In this document: piece by piece, positions 28,494 through 38,936 of the stretch
How positions within the stretch are numbered: the stretch's first letter is position 1
Layout: every line of letters begins with the position of its first letter
Source: Moraxella atlantae NBRC 14588
Lineage (GTDB): Bacteria; Pseudomonadota; Gammaproteobacteria; Pseudomonadales; Moraxellaceae
Assembly: GCF_001591265.1 (NCBI RefSeq)
Contig: NZ_BCUL01000009.1
Span: forward strand, 19,127-83,126
Length of the DNA: 64,000 bases
Reading direction: 5' to 3'
Notes under the pieces: generated by a model
Told to the model about the DNA's origin: nothing
Database searches by the model: none
What the model saw: only the letters and a program-made list of their open reading frames with translations
Program-made: the position numbers and the translations under genes

Positions 28494-31400
28494 TTATTGG
28501 GTGTCATTTTGCTGGTCAGTACCTTGATCGGCACTTGTCGGTGCAGGGTCGGCCATATCTGCTGCCTTGTTGTCTGCACTGTTGTGATCGTCATGAGCGA
28601 CAGTGGGCTTGCGCGTTACGACGACAGCGTTTTCTGCCTTTTTGCTGGTGCGTGTTTTGGTTTTGGCAGGTGCTTTATCGCTTGCTTTTGTCTTACGTGT
28701 ACGCACTTTGGGTGCTTTTGGCGTGGCAAGGGTCAAAATCCCGACAGTTTGCGGTTTCATTTGCTCAGCCACGCTTTCAATCATGTTTTTGTAGCTGGCA
28801 ACCGTGGTTTTGGGTCGGTCGGCATCGTCATCATTTTCTGCCACACGGTTTGCTTCGTTGGCAGGGTCTGAAGGTTCCGCTTGGGCAGGCTGCGCGGCTT
28901 GTACCATTTCGGCAGCGTCCTCTGCTTTTTGCGCTGGCTCGTTTTGCGTTTCTGTGTGTTCAGTAGGCTCAACGTTTTCAGTAGGCTTGGTGTTATCAGC
29001 CTGTATAGACTGGCTGGCTGCTGGTTCGGTTATTTGCGCTGCCGCACGTTCCTCGATGATTGCACCGCGTGGGTCATTGCTAGCGCGTTGGGTCACAGGG
29101 GCAGGGGCGGCGTGGGTTTTGCCTGCATCGGTTTGATATTGCCCCTCGGGTGCGATCATGGCGTGATACTGTGCTAAGCTTTCGTCGCTAAGCTCGCTGT
29201 AACCATAATGCTGGTTAAAAAAGGTGCCAAATGCCGCATCTTCGATCGCGCGTGGTGTGTCGGCGGTTTGCGGTTCGCAAGCGTCAGTCGCTGCGGCGTG
29301 GTACACATCCATAGCTTGAATAAAACCATCCACAATGCCTACTTGGGCAATGACTTGCGCGGCGTTGGCAAGTTGCGCGGCGATGAACTGCCCGACTGTA
29401 CCGCTGATGGGTTGTCGCGTGCGGCTTGGCTGTGTCACAGGTGGCTGCGCTGTTGATGTGGCGATGGCAAGCTGGGCTTGGTACGCACGGTAGGCTTCGC
29501 GTGGATCGTTCTTGGCACGGGCATTGGGCGCAAGGCTGATGTTTGTGTCTGCGGTTGGTTTGGCGTCTGCCTCGGTGCTCGTTGGTGTGACGGCGGTAGT
29601 TGCACTGGTAGTTTGTGCGTTTGTGTTTGCTGGCTTTGCTGTGGCTGTTGGCGCGTCACTGGTTGTTGCGTCGCTTGGTTTAGCCGCAGGTGCGGCAGTT
29701 GGCTGCGCGGAGTGATCACTAGCTTGTTGCTGATGTTTTAAGTCATCCAACTGTAAGTGCACGGTGTGGTCTGTGCTATTGCGCTCACGCTCTTTGTGAT
29801 ACACATGCAAGGTTACGTCGTCTGGCGTGTGCGCTTTGTTGTTGCTGCGCTCATGGGTTGCAGCTTTGCTGACAGGCTGTTTGTCCGCTTCGGTGATTGC
29901 CACAGAGGCAGTAGCTTGGCTGTCTGCGTTGGCAGCAGGTGGTGTCAGTGGTTCGCCACGCTGTTTTTCACCGCGCGGTTCACGGTGGCTGTTGGGCTCA
30001 CGCTTGGGCAAATCGGCGGCTTTGGCAGATTTGTCTTTTTCTTTGTTGTCTTTGCCTTTGTCGGCTTTGTCTGCCTTGTCAGTTTTGGCATTTGTCTGCA
30101 GGTCGTTGGTTTTGTCTACGCTGCTTTGGCTGTCGTTATCGTTGCTTTGGTCGCTGCGTTTGTTTTTGCGGTTGCGATGTTTGCGGTTGCGTCCGCGCTC
30201 AGGTTTATCGTCTTGGTTTTTGTCAGTGTGGCTGGTGTCATCGTCGGTTTGGGTTGGCTCAGACGCTTGTGTGCTGATCGGTTCAGCGGTTGGCATTGCC
30301 ACAGGGTTGAGCTGTCCTTGCGCCCCTAGGCTGCGTGCACCGCTATTGATGATGCTTTCGATTGCGGCGGCGGCATCTTGGCTGGTGATACTGGGTGTCA
30401 GGCTGGCTTGCACGGGTGGCGCAAATAGGTTAGATAGCCATGCCACGGCTTGATTGGCAGCAGGCTGCGCTGCGACAGGCTGGCTAGCAGGTGCGGCGGT
30501 TTTGCCAGTCGATTGTTGTGCCGCTTGTGGTTTGGCTTTTTTGCTATCGGTTTTATCGGGTTTATGCTCAGGTTTTTGTTTAGCCGCCTCGTCTTTGTGC
30601 GTCTCTGGTGCAGGTTTGGCAGGTGTATCGCTGTCATCAGCAGTGGTTTGGCTGCCAGCAGGGTGACGGCGCGGCGTGTCTTGTTCTTCGGTGTGCCAGT
30701 CGCTGGTGTCATAGCCGCGGCTTTGGTAGGCTTGCTGCTCGGTTTCATTGACGCGCTCATAGCTTGATGGGGCTAGTCCGTCGCGGTTGTAGCTGAGGCG
30801 AAACTCGGGTGAATCCATGTGCGCGTGTGGCAAAATCGTGATACGCGTGCCGCTTTCTTGTTCTAGATACACCAAGCTTTCACGTTTTTCGTTAAGCAAA
30901 AACGCCGCAATTTCGGTCGGTACGTCGACTTGGATTTCACCTTGGCGTTCTTGCAACGCTTTTTGCTCAACTTGGCGCATGATGGACAACGCCAATGAGC
31001 GTAAGTCGCGAATCATGCCTGTGCCATGACAACGAGGGCAGCGGTAGCCTGTGGCCTCTTCAAGCGATGGGCGCAACCGCTGGCGGCTCATCTCAAGCAA
31101 GCCAAACCGTGATATCTCGGCAAATTGCAAGCGCGCGCGGTCGTTTTTGGTGGCATCTTTTAGGCGATTTTCGACTTGTTTTTGGTGTTCATCGCTGCTC
31201 ATGTCAATAAAATCAATGACGATCAGACCGCCCATGTCACGCAGGCGCAACTGACGCGCGATTTCGTCCGCCGCCTCAAGGTTGGTGTTAAACGCGGTTT
31301 CACTGACATCCGCGCCTTTGGTGGCTTTTGAGGAGTTGATGTCAATGGATACCAGTGCCTCGGTTTGATCGATGACGATTGAGCCGCCTGATGGCAAACG

Positions 31401-32240
31401 CACCTCGCGTTGGTAGGCGGTTTCGATTTGCTTTTCAATGCCAAAGCGCGCAAACATCGGCTCATAGTCAGTGTATTTGCGCAGTTTGGATAGCTGCTGT
31501 GGCATAACGGCTTCGATAAAATTCGCCGCTTCGTTATAAGCGTATTCGTTATCGATCCAGATTTCGCTGATATCATCACGCAGATAATCACGCACCGCAC
31601 GCGTCACTACGCCTGCCTCTTGGTGCAACAGCCGCGGTGATGGGTAATTTTGGTATTGCTGCTGAATGCTTTGCCAAATGGTCAAAAGGTGGTCAAGATC
31701 GTGTTGCAGCTCCTCAACGCTGCGTCCCACGCCTGCCGTGCGGATAATCACGCTCATGCCTTTGGGCATTTTAAGCTCGTTTAAAATTTGCTTGAGCTCT
31801 TCGCGGTACTTGCCCGAAATCTGACGAGAAATACCGCCCCCGCGTGTGTTATTGGGCATTAATACCAAATAACGCCCTGCCAGTGAAATAAACGTCGATA
31901 ACGCCGCGCCTTTGTTGCCGCGCTCCTCTTTTTCAACTTGCACAATCAGCTCATCACCTTCTTTGATTAGCTGCTTGATGTTTTGCGCGCCGCGTGGGTC
32001 ACCCGATAGGTACTCGCCAGCGATTTCACGAATCGGCAAAAAGCCCTGACGCTCTGCGCCATACTCGACAAAAACCGCCTCAAGCGATGGCTCAACACGG
32101 GTGACGTGGCCTTTATAGATATTGGCTTTTTTTTGCTCGCGGGTACGGTTTTCTAGGTCAAAATCGTACAGATGGTTGCCGTTGCATAAGGCGACGCGAA
32201 TTTCTTCGGCGTGGGTGGCGTTGATTAAAATGCGTTTCAT
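28494..32240 (-). CDS. rne: ribonuclease E
   Basis: 1248 residues from the ATG at 32240, preceded by AAGGAG; the frame opens further upstream but MKRILINATHAEEIRVAL is the true start. The catalytic half (about 1-515) has the S1 RNA-binding domain, a 5' sensor, the DNase I-like Mg site around EALVSIDINSSKATKG and the Zn-link CPRCHGTG. The remaining 730 or so residues are Ala/Thr/Gln/Pro-rich and charged, with basic patches such as RGRNRKHRNRKNKR, typical of the disordered degradosome scaffold. It starts mRNA decay and processes rRNA and tRNA. It is divergent from rluC, as in E. coli. Confidence 0.95.
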   Translation of the reverse strand: MKRILINATHAEEIRVALCNGNHLYDFDLENRTREQKKANIYKGHVTRVEPSLEAVFVEYGAERQGFLPIREIAGEYLSGDPRGAQNIKQLIKEGDELIVQVEKEERGNKGAALSTFISLAGRYLVLMPNNTRGGGISRQISGKYREELKQILNELKMPKGMSVIIRTAGVGRSVEELQHDLDHLLTIWQSIQQQYQNYPSPRLLHQEAGVVTRAVRDYLRDDISEIWIDNEYAYNEAANFIEAVMPQQLSKLRKYTDYEPMFARFGIEKQIETAYQREVRLPSGGSIVIDQTEALVSIDINSSKATKGADVSETAFNTNLEAADEIARQLRLRDMGGLIVIDFIDMSSDEHQKQVENRLKDATKNDRARLQFAEISRFGLLEMSRQRLRPSLEEATGYRCPRCHGTGMIRDLRSLALSIMRQVEQKALQERQGEIQVDVPTEIAAFLLNEKRESLVYLEQESGTRITILPHAHMDSPEFRLSYNRDGLAPSSYERVNETEQQAYQSRGYDTSDWHTEEQDTPRRHPAGSQTTADDSDTPAKPAPETHKDEAAKQKPEHKPDKTDSKKAKPQAAQQSTGKTAAPASQPVAAQPAANQAVAWLSNLFAPPVQASLTPSITSQDAAAAIESIINSGARSLGAQGQLNPVAMPTAEPISTQASEPTQTDDDTSHTDKNQDDKPERGRNRKHRNRKNKRSDQSNDNDSQSSVDKTNDLQTNAKTDKADKADKGKDNKEKDKSAKAADLPKREPNSHREPRGEKQRGEPLTPPAANADSQATASVAITEADKQPVSKAATHERSNNKAHTPDDVTLHVYHKERERNSTDHTVHLQLDDLKHQQQASDHSAQPTAAPAAKPSDATTSDAPTATAKPANTNAQTTSATTAVTPTSTEADAKPTADTNISLAPNARAKNDPREAYRAYQAQLAIATSTAQPPVTQPSRTRQPISGTVGQFIAAQLANAAQVIAQVGIVDGFIQAMDVYHAAATDACEPQTADTPRAIEDAAFGTFFNQHYGYSELSDESLAQYHAMIAPEGQYQTDAGKTHAAPAPVTQRASNDPRGAIIEERAAAQITEPAASQSIQADNTKPTENVEPTEHTETQNEPAQKAEDAAEMVQAAQPAQAEPSDPANEANRVAENDDDADRPKTTVASYKNMIESVAEQMKPQTVGILTLATPKAPKVRTRKTKASDKAPAKTKTRTSKKAENAVVVTRKPTVAHDDHNSADNKAADMADPAPTSADQGTDQQNDTQ

Positions 32241-33119
32241 GCGTGCTCCTTGGGATCGGGCAGCATAGACCATTTGGCGGTTTGCCAAACAATCAAAGAT
32301 AAAACCGTGATACAAAGCTACAACGGGGGCGTTACGCGCAACAAATTGCCTACCAAACGCTTGGTTTCACCCACTGTTTTAGCCGCCTACTGCTATCAAG
32401 CAATACCTATTGCCCATCAATACCTATTGCCCATCATTGGCATCGATGTGATATACACCGATATCAGCAGCCAATTTTGGCAAACAATTATTAAAGCAAC
32501 GCATCGACTAGCAACGCGTTTAAAAACTTACATAAACCCTTAGCACACCCGCTAAATTTGTTCAATAACGCTAAGGCTTGCTAAGCTGATTGGCTTGGCA
32601 CGATCGGGCAATTTTAAGTCGTCTGACGTGGCACATTGGCGTGCTGGTCAAACTGATGCATAAAATATCGCGCATTTTAGTAGCACTTGATATAACTGGG
32701 TAATTGCTATCAAGCCATGCGGCTGTGTCATGCTAAAGGCTGTATATTCGGTAAATGTTGCTGAGCGGCTTCCTTGGTTGAATCAAACTTAAATTTAGTC
32801 ATCGGCTACAACGGACGTTGTAGGCAATCAGCGTAAAACGGTGTATTATCTTCTCGTGGTCTGTGTGCTGACCCTAGTAAATTTTGTCAAACATAGGGTT
32901 TAAAAAATCGGTTGATTTAGTGGGCGCGGCACGGTTGGACAAAAATCACCGTTACAACGGTTGAGCCAACCAAGCGGTTTGTTAGGCCGCTTAAATGATT
33001 TAGCTACTTGAGCAAATTCACGCAGCATTGGACGCAGTGCAGCGTACAACAAGCGCATAGCCGCCATCTCACTAAACTGCTAAACTATAGCAAATTTTTC
33101 AACCAACGGCTATCAAAAT
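32241..33119. other. long divergent intergenic region rne / rluC
   Basis: 879 bp with no credible gene. In enterobacteria the rne leader is long and mediates autoregulation by RNase E; a comparable leader could occupy part of this space, but I recognise no conserved hairpin. It contains a tandem 17-bp repeat at 32401-32434. I found no confident promoter. Confidence 0.4.
32401..32434. repeat. tandem direct repeat, 2 x 17 bp
   Basis: CAATACCTATTGCCCAT occurs twice in a row with no mismatch, about 160 bp upstream of the rne start. It is probably a slippage duplication; a regulatory role is possible. Confidence 0.8.
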
Positions 33120-34169
33120 ATGACCACAGGTACGCAAAACCGTCCTGAACGTGGCACAGCGCAAACACTGCCCAATGCCCAAACCAACCCCCAGACAGCA
33201 CACAAAACGCCACAATCGGCGGATGATGCAATCAGCAATTTTGCCCAAGTCAATTATCTGACCATCACGCGTCAGCAGCATGACCAGCGCATTGACAATT
33301 TTTTGTTGGCACGGCTCAAAGGCTTGCCGCGCGCGCATATTTACCAAATGATTCGCGCCGATGAAGTGCGTATCAACGGCAAACGTTGTAAGCCGCACGA
33401 CCGCCTACAACGCGGTGATGTGGTGCGTATCGCCCCTGTGCGTTTGGCAACGCGTGCCGCGCCTGTGATTGGACAGGCGTTTGTCGACAGTCTGCTCACG
33501 CGTGTAGTTTATGAAGATGATGGCCTACTGGTGCTCAACAAACCTGCAGGCATGGCGGTGCATGGCGGTAGTGGCGAATCGTTTGGTGTGATTGAGGCGA
33601 TGCGTGTGGCGACAGGTAAAAAGTATTTGGAATTGGTGCATCGTATCGACAAGGACACATCTGGACTTTTGATGATTGCCAAAAAACGCAGCACACTCAA
33701 ACATTTACAACAAGCTTTGCGCGAAAAAACCATCCAAAAAACCTACCTGTGCCTGACACAAGGCTGGCTTGACACAGACTGCACGTTGATTGATCAGCCG
33801 TTGCTCAAATTTACCCTGCCAAATGGCGAACGCCGCGTCAGAGTGGATACCAAATCCGATGACAGCAAGCCTGCCCAAACGCGTGTGCGTTGCCGACAAC
33901 GCATGACGCTGCACGGGCACAAAATCAGCCTGATTGAAGCCCAGCCTTTGACGGGGCGCACGCACCAAATTCGCGTGCATTTAGCCAGTTTAGGCTTGCC
34001 GCTATTGGGCGATGACAAATATAATCGCCATGCAGCGGACAATGCCGCGCTTGGCGTGCGCCGATTGTGCTTACATGCGTATCAGCTTGACATCGACGGC
34101 TATCCAACCATACAAGCCGATTTGCCCGAAGATATGCAAACGCTGCTGGCACACGCCCAAAACAGCTAA
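33120..34169 (+). CDS. rluC: 23S rRNA pseudouridine synthase RluC
   Basis: 349 residues. The N-terminal about 40 residues are a polar extension. The S4 RNA-binding domain (about 55-100) has RIDNFLLARLKGLPRAHIYQM. The catalytic domain carries HRIDKDTSGLLMIAKK, with the catalytic Asp in motif II, and later TGRTHQIRVHL. RluC modifies U955, U2504 and U2580 of 23S rRNA in E. coli. The position divergent to rne supports RluC over RluD. Confidence 0.92.
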   Translation: MTTGTQNRPERGTAQTLPNAQTNPQTAHKTPQSADDAISNFAQVNYLTITRQQHDQRIDNFLLARLKGLPRAHIYQMIRADEVRINGKRCKPHDRLQRGDVVRIAPVRLATRAAPVIGQAFVDSLLTRVVYEDDGLLVLNKPAGMAVHGGSGESFGVIEAMRVATGKKYLELVHRIDKDTSGLLMIAKKRSTLKHLQQALREKTIQKTYLCLTQGWLDTDCTLIDQPLLKFTLPNGERRVRVDTKSDDSKPAQTRVRCRQRMTLHGHKISLIEAQPLTGRTHQIRVHLASLGLPLLGDDKYNRHAADNAALGVRRLCLHAYQLDIDGYPTIQADLPEDMQTLLAHAQNS

Positions 34170-34216
34170 CCAAAACGCCAATCAAAAATGCAAAAAAACC
34201 GACAAGGCCACACACC

Positions 34217-34879
34217 ATGCCAGCCAACCATACACCAAATTTTAAACAAAAATCGCTGATTATCTTTGACTGGGACGGCACACTGATGGATTCAATTGGT
34301 TTGATCGTCGAAAGTATGCGCCATGCTGCCACCCAACACGGTTTGGCAGTAAGCGACGAGGCAACGCGCGGTATTATCGGCTTATCCATGCAAACTGCCG
34401 TCGCAACGCTGTTTGCCGATGTGCCTGAACGCCACGCCGACTTGGTGCAAGATTATGGCGCGTATTATGTCCAACATTGCCACGATGACACTCTGTTTGT
34501 AGGGGTCGCCGAGCTGCTACACAGCTTGCACGCACAAGGCAAAACGTTGGCGGTTGCCACGGGCAAAAAGCGCCAAGGCTTAGCGCGTGTACTGCCGCAA
34601 ACAGGCGTTGAGGCGTTGTTTAGTGTGACGCGCTGTGCTGATGAAGCAGCAGGCAAGCCCGATCCACTGATGCTGCGCCAAATTTTGCAAGTCACTGGCA
34701 AAGCGGTGAGCGATGCGGTCATGGTTGGCGATAGCGTGCACGATTTGCGTATGGCGCACGCCATCGGCATGGACAGTATTGCGGTAACCTATGGCTGCGC
34801 GACTGCTGATGTATTGGCAGATGAACAACCCAGCGCGATGGTCGACAGCGTGGCAGCTTTGGCAGCGCTGTTGGTCTAA
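34217..34879 (+). CDS. HAD-family hydrolase, phosphoglycolate phosphatase-like
   Basis: 220 residues. Motif I FDWDGTLMDS (nucleophile Asp), motif II LAVATGKKRQGL, and motif IV VGDSVHDLRMAHAIGM are all present. The cap is the small helical type. It is related to Gph/YjjG-like phosphatases; the substrate cannot be told from sequence. It follows rluC on the same strand with a 47-bp gap, an arrangement also seen in other gammaproteobacteria. Confidence 0.87.
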   Translation: MPANHTPNFKQKSLIIFDWDGTLMDSIGLIVESMRHAATQHGLAVSDEATRGIIGLSMQTAVATLFADVPERHADLVQDYGAYYVQHCHDDTLFVGVAELLHSLHAQGKTLAVATGKKRQGLARVLPQTGVEALFSVTRCADEAAGKPDPLMLRQILQVTGKAVSDAVMVGDSVHDLRMAHAIGMDSIAVTYGCATADVLADEQPSAMVDSVAALAALLV

Positions 34880-35003
34880 TGGTGCTCAAAAGGGCGCACG
34901 GTTGGTAGGCAACGCGCGTTTGGTTTAAAATACCCCCTTGCCAATTTGTGCGCCTTGACTCAAACACTGCTTTGATTTGCCTGATATGTCTAAATAATTT
35001 GCC

Positions 35004-36527
35004 ATGACTGAAGAACTGCTGATTAATGTCAATACCGCCGAAAGCCGCGTTGCCGTGCTCGAAGACGGCGTTTTGACCGAAATTTTTATCGAACGCCAGC
35101 ACAAACTTGGCATTGTTGGCAATATTTATCTGGGCACCGTGGTGCGCGTGCTTCCAGGTATGCAGGCGGCGTTTGTCGATATCGGGCAGGCGCGTACGGC
35201 ATTTTTGCATATCAATGACATGCAGCCGTACAAAGCTGCCAAACCACCATCTGATAGCCATGCCCAAACCGATACCACCCAATTGGTCACGACAGCGCAA
35301 CCACTATCGATTGAGCAACGCCTGTACGAAGGCCAACGCCTAATGGTGCAAGTCATCAAAGACCCACTGGGTACCAAAGGCGCGCGCTTGACGACGGATA
35401 TTTCATTGCCGTCGCGTTACTTGGTGTATTTGCCGTTTGGTGCCAGCGTCGGTATCTCACAACGCATTGATGGCGACGAACGTGCGCGTCTAAAAACCAT
35501 TTTGGGCGAATTGCTGCACCAAGTCGGCTTAGGCGGCGGTTTGATTGCGCGCACAGCGGCAGAAAACATACCGCCTGCCAAACTTGAACAAGATATTTAC
35601 TACCTGTTACAACTGTGGCGCACCGTACAAGCACGCTATCAACAAACCGCCGCGCAAGTTAATAAACGCAATGTATTGATCTACCAAGATTTATCGTTGC
35701 CACTGCGCGCCTTGCGTGACTTAATCAGCGATGACACCAAACGCTTGACGGTAGATCACGCGCAAGTTTTTGCCGAGATGCGCCAGTTTGCCAAGGAATT
35801 TGTGCCCGCCATTTACCCCGCCATTCAACACTATGACGGCAAACAGCCATTGTTTGATATGTACCGCGTTGAGGATGACCTCAAAGATGCACTTGACCGC
35901 CGCGTCAATCTGCCATCAGGTGGTTATCTGATTATCGACCAAACCGAGGCGATGACAACGATTGACGTCAATACAGGCTCATTTGTTGGCGGGCATAGCC
36001 TTGAGGACACGGTTTATAAAACCAACTTAGAAGCCGCCCATGCCATTGCCCGTCAGCTACGCCTGCGTAACTTGGGTGGTATCATCATCTTGGATTTTAT
36101 CGACATGGCAGAGCAGGCGCACCGTGACGAGGTGCTGGCAAGCCTGCAGACCCAACTGGCGCGTGACCATGCCAAAACTAACATCAGCAACGTCTCAGCA
36201 CTCGGGCTTATCGAGATGACGCGCAAACGCACCCGTGAGAGCCTGCAGCAACAACTGTGTGAACCCTGCCCAACCTGCCACGGCAAGGGTGTGATTAAAA
36301 GCCGTGAAACCGTCTGTCTTGAAATTTTCCGCGAAATCATGCGCTGCGCCCGTGCCTACCACGCGCCCAAAAAATTTAGTGTATTAGCGCACCCAAGTGT
36401 CATCGAGCTGCTGCAAAGCGCGGAAGCCGATACCTTAGCAGAGCTTGAATACCTACTTGGACGCGCCATCAACCTACAGCCTGACAACCGCTATAGCCCT
36501 GCCCAATACGCGATTTTGCTTGACTGA
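35004..36527 (+). CDS. rng: ribonuclease G
   Basis: 507 residues, a single catalytic module without the scaffold tail of RNase E. The S1 domain (about 35-130) is interrupted by a polar insert near residues 75-105. The Mg site is in EAMTTIDVNTGSFVGG and the Zn-link is CPTCHGKG. RNase G matures the 5' end of 16S rRNA and decays some mRNAs. The start ATG lies 124 bp after the HAD gene. Confidence 0.95.
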   Translation: MTEELLINVNTAESRVAVLEDGVLTEIFIERQHKLGIVGNIYLGTVVRVLPGMQAAFVDIGQARTAFLHINDMQPYKAAKPPSDSHAQTDTTQLVTTAQPLSIEQRLYEGQRLMVQVIKDPLGTKGARLTTDISLPSRYLVYLPFGASVGISQRIDGDERARLKTILGELLHQVGLGGGLIARTAAENIPPAKLEQDIYYLLQLWRTVQARYQQTAAQVNKRNVLIYQDLSLPLRALRDLISDDTKRLTVDHAQVFAEMRQFAKEFVPAIYPAIQHYDGKQPLFDMYRVEDDLKDALDRRVNLPSGGYLIIDQTEAMTTIDVNTGSFVGGHSLEDTVYKTNLEAAHAIARQLRLRNLGGIIILDFIDMAEQAHRDEVLASLQTQLARDHAKTNISNVSALGLIEMTRKRTRESLQQQLCEPCPTCHGKGVIKSRETVCLEIFREIMRCARAYHAPKKFSVLAHPSVIELLQSAEADTLAELEYLLGRAINLQPDNRYSPAQYAILLD

Positions 36528-36575
36528 CTGAGCCGCCAACGCATCGCGCAAGATAAATAAAAATCACGTTTTAAC

Positions 36576-36604
36576 TTGCATTTAGCGCACAACCTGCGTA
36601 TAAT
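36576..36604 (+). promoter_or_regulatory. sigma70-type promoter of the S10 operon
   Basis: TTGCAT (36576-36581) and TATAAT (36599-36604) with 17-base spacing, followed by ACTGCCCAC. It gives a leader of about 325 nt before rpsJ. Confidence 0.8.
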
Positions 36605-36611
36605 ACTGCCC

Positions 36612-36936
36612 ACTTACGAATATAGGGCGCGGCTAATCGCAAAGTGCTATAACGCACTTATACATGCATTAGTCTACATGTATTAGACGCATAATGCCCC
36701 AAGCGACAGCTGCTCCATCGTTTGCAGCACCCATAAATGTCGAACAGTTTCACCCAATTTGCTTAAGCAATTTTGCAAAGGAATGTGAGACTGGAATTTT
36801 TTTTGTTTTTAAAAATTGCGTGAAATATTGGCGTATATAACAAACAAAATTTTGGCATACGGTGACAGGCAGTTTTTTGCAGTAACCGCTTGATTCTTTA
36901 TGGCTTTTTACCCCAACGTATAGGGAGCATACTGGC
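36612..36936 (+). promoter_or_regulatory. long 5' leader of the S10 operon
   Basis: About 325 nt between the predicted transcription start and rpsJ, with no gene. In E. coli the S10 leader (about 170 nt) mediates L4 autoregulation; a similar role here is inferred from length and position only. A T-rich run (36795-36812) and the GCTTAAGC palindrome near 36760 are visible. Confidence 0.35.
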
Positions 36937-37248
36937 ATGGCTAACCAGAAAATCCGTATCAGACTTAAATCATTTGACCATCGTCTGATTGACCAATCGG
37001 CACAAGAGATTGTCGATACCGCCAAACGTACTGGTGCGCAGGTTCGTGGTCCTGTGCCACTACCTACCCGTATTGAGCGTTTTAACATCTTGACATCGCC
37101 TCACGTAAACAAAGACGCGCGTGACCAATATGAAATCCGCACGTTCAAACGCATGGTTGATATCGTCCAGCCAACTGACAAAACAGTTGATGCATTGATG
37201 AAACTTGACCTAGCTGCAGGCGTGGATGTCCAAATCGCCCTAGGCTAA
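36937..37248 (+). CDS. rpsJ: 30S ribosomal protein S10
   Basis: 103 residues, standard length. It begins [20 protein letters not shown] and contains [14 protein letters not shown]. It is a 30S head protein and, as NusE, a transcription antitermination factor. First gene of the S10 operon; GGGAG lies upstream of the ATG. Confidence 0.98.
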   Translation: MANQKIRIRLKSFDHRLIDQSAQEIVDTAKRTGAQVRGPVPLPTRIERFNILTSPHVNKDARDQYEIRTFKRMVDIVQPTDKTVDALMKLDLAAGVDVQIALG

Positions 37249-37316
37249 GCCTAAGCGTGGACATCGTTGAATAGATTGTTGAGCAGATTGAACAACAGAT
37301 AAACAGAGGTAACAAC

Positions 37317-37955
37317 ATGGCGATTGGTTTAGTCGGAAAAAAATGCGGCATGACTCGCGTCTTCACCGAAGCAGGTGTATCAGTGCCTGTGACCGTGGTT
37401 GAAGTCACCGCCAACCGCATTGCACAAATCAAAACCACAGATACAGACGGCTATGAAGCGCTACAAGTCACCACAGGTACTCGCCGTGACAGCCGCGTGA
37501 ACGCCGCCCAAAAAGGCCACTTTGCCAAAGCAGGCGTCGCTGCTGGCCGTGGCGTGTGGGAATTTCGTGCTGAAGCTGGCGAACTTGACAACCACCAAGT
37601 TGGTGGCGAATTGCTAGCAGACTTGTTTAGCGTCGGTCAAATCGTTGACGTAACAGGCCAAAGCAAAGGTAAAGGCTTTCAAGGCGGCGTGAAGCGTCAC
37701 AACTTCCGCACCCAAGATGCCACCCACGGTAACTCAGTTTCGCATCGCGTATTGGGTTCAACGGGTCAAAACCAAACCCCAGGTCGCGTATTTAAAGGCA
37801 AAAAAATGCCTGGTCAAATGGGTAACAAACGCGTCACTGTGCAAGGTTTGGAAGTCATTTCGGTGGATGCCGAAAAAGGTATCTTGGTCATCAAAGGCGC
37901 AATTCCTGGTGCCAACGGTGGCGATGTGATTGTACGTCCGTCGGTTAAAGCTTAA
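37317..37955 (+). CDS. rplC: 50S ribosomal protein L3
   Basis: 212 residues. [20 protein letters not shown] and the loop [26 protein letters not shown] region are typical; the loop contains the Gln methylated by PrmB in E. coli. Early assembly protein near the peptidyl transferase centre. Ribosome site AGAGGT; 68 bp after rpsJ. Confidence 0.98.
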   Translation: MAIGLVGKKCGMTRVFTEAGVSVPVTVVEVTANRIAQIKTTDTDGYEALQVTTGTRRDSRVNAAQKGHFAKAGVAAGRGVWEFRAEAGELDNHQVGGELLADLFSVGQIVDVTGQSKGKGFQGGVKRHNFRTQDATHGNSVSHRVLGSTGQNQTPGRVFKGKKMPGQMGNKRVTVQGLEVISVDAEKGILVIKGAIPGANGGDVIVRPSVKA

Positions 37956-37969
37956 TCAAGGGGATAAAC

Positions 37970-38572
37970 GTGAATCTAAACACAGTAACAGGTTCGGCGG
38001 TTGAGCTATCAGACGTAGCATTTGGTCGTGAATTCAACGAAGCATTGGTTCACCAAGTGGTTACCGCCTACTTAGCAGGCGCACGTCAAGGCAGCCGCGC
38101 GCAAAAAACTCGCGCTGAAGTCTCTGGCGGTGGCAAAAAGCCATGGCGTCAAAAAGGTACAGGCCGTGCGCGTGCAGGCTCTATCCGTAGTCCAATTTGG
38201 GTCGGTGGTGGTCGTGCATTTGCAGCCAAACCACAAGACTGGTCGCAAAAAGTCAATCGTAAAATGTATCGCGGCGCAATGCAGTGCATTTTGGCAGAGT
38301 TGATTCGTCAAGACCGTTTGGTATTGGTCGATGAAATCCGCGTATCTGAGCCAAAAACCAAAGAATTGATTGGCAAGCTAAAAGACCTCAACGCACCAAA
38401 AGCCCTAATCGTCACTGACGAAGTGGACGAAAACCTATACTTGGCAGCGCGCAATATTCCGCACGTCAATGTATTGGGCAGTAAAGAGATTGACCCGGTT
38501 AGCCTCATCGCCTTTGACAAAGTGGTGATGTCGGTTGCCGCCGCCAAAGAACTTGAGGGAGTATTAGCATGA
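37970..38572 (+). CDS. rplD: 50S ribosomal protein L4
   Basis: 200 residues, starting at a GTG after AAGGGG. The extended loop (about 40-95) with [17 protein letters not shown] lines the exit tunnel. In E. coli L4 represses the S10 operon through its leader. Its last bases overlap the start of rplW (ATGA). Confidence 0.98.
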   Translation: MNLNTVTGSAVELSDVAFGREFNEALVHQVVTAYLAGARQGSRAQKTRAEVSGGGKKPWRQKGTGRARAGSIRSPIWVGGGRAFAAKPQDWSQKVNRKMYRGAMQCILAELIRQDRLVLVDEIRVSEPKTKELIGKLKDLNAPKALIVTDEVDENLYLAARNIPHVNVLGSKEIDPVSLIAFDKVVMSVAAAKELEGVLA

Positions 38573-38925
38573 ACAACGCCAGACTGTATCAGGTGCTAAA
38601 AGCGCCCGTATTTTCTGAAAAATCACAACGTTTGGGCGATACTTTAGGCGTACAGGTATTTCGCGTCGATGTGAATGCTACCAAACGTGAAATCAAAAAA
38701 GCCGTTGAAATGATGTTTGACGGGGTTGAAGTGGTTAAAGTCAATACCCTAAACGTTAAAGGCAAGACAAAGCGATTTGGTCGCACGGTCGGTCGTCGTC
38801 AAGACTACAAAAAAGCCTATGTGACCTTAAAAGCTGGTCAAGATGTTGCTGTTTCAGCTGACAACACAGCCAATGAAGCAGTCAGTGCAGACGTAGCGGA
38901 TAACGCTGCTGTCACCAACGAATAA
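38569..38925 (+). CDS. rplW: 50S ribosomal protein L23
   Basis: 118 residues, about 15 longer than typical. The core (1-95) has SEKSQRLGD and the nascent-chain exit surface residues that dock trigger factor and SRP. The acidic Ala/Asp/Asn tail (about 96-118) is an extra, probably flexible. Overlaps rplD by four bases, implying coupled translation. Confidence 0.97.
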   Translation: MNNARLYQVLKAPVFSEKSQRLGDTLGVQVFRVDVNATKREIKKAVEMMFDGVEVVKVNTLNVKGKTKRFGRTVGRRQDYKKAYVTLKAGQDVAVSADNTANEAVSADVADNAAVTNE

Positions 38926-38936
38926 GGATACCTTTC

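Noticed and set aside
29757..30453. Long hydrophobic open frames antisense to the RNase E tail
   Set aside because: They are mirrors of the repetitive Ala/Thr/Lys-rich scaffold region, which gives Val/Leu/Cys-rich frames on the other strand.
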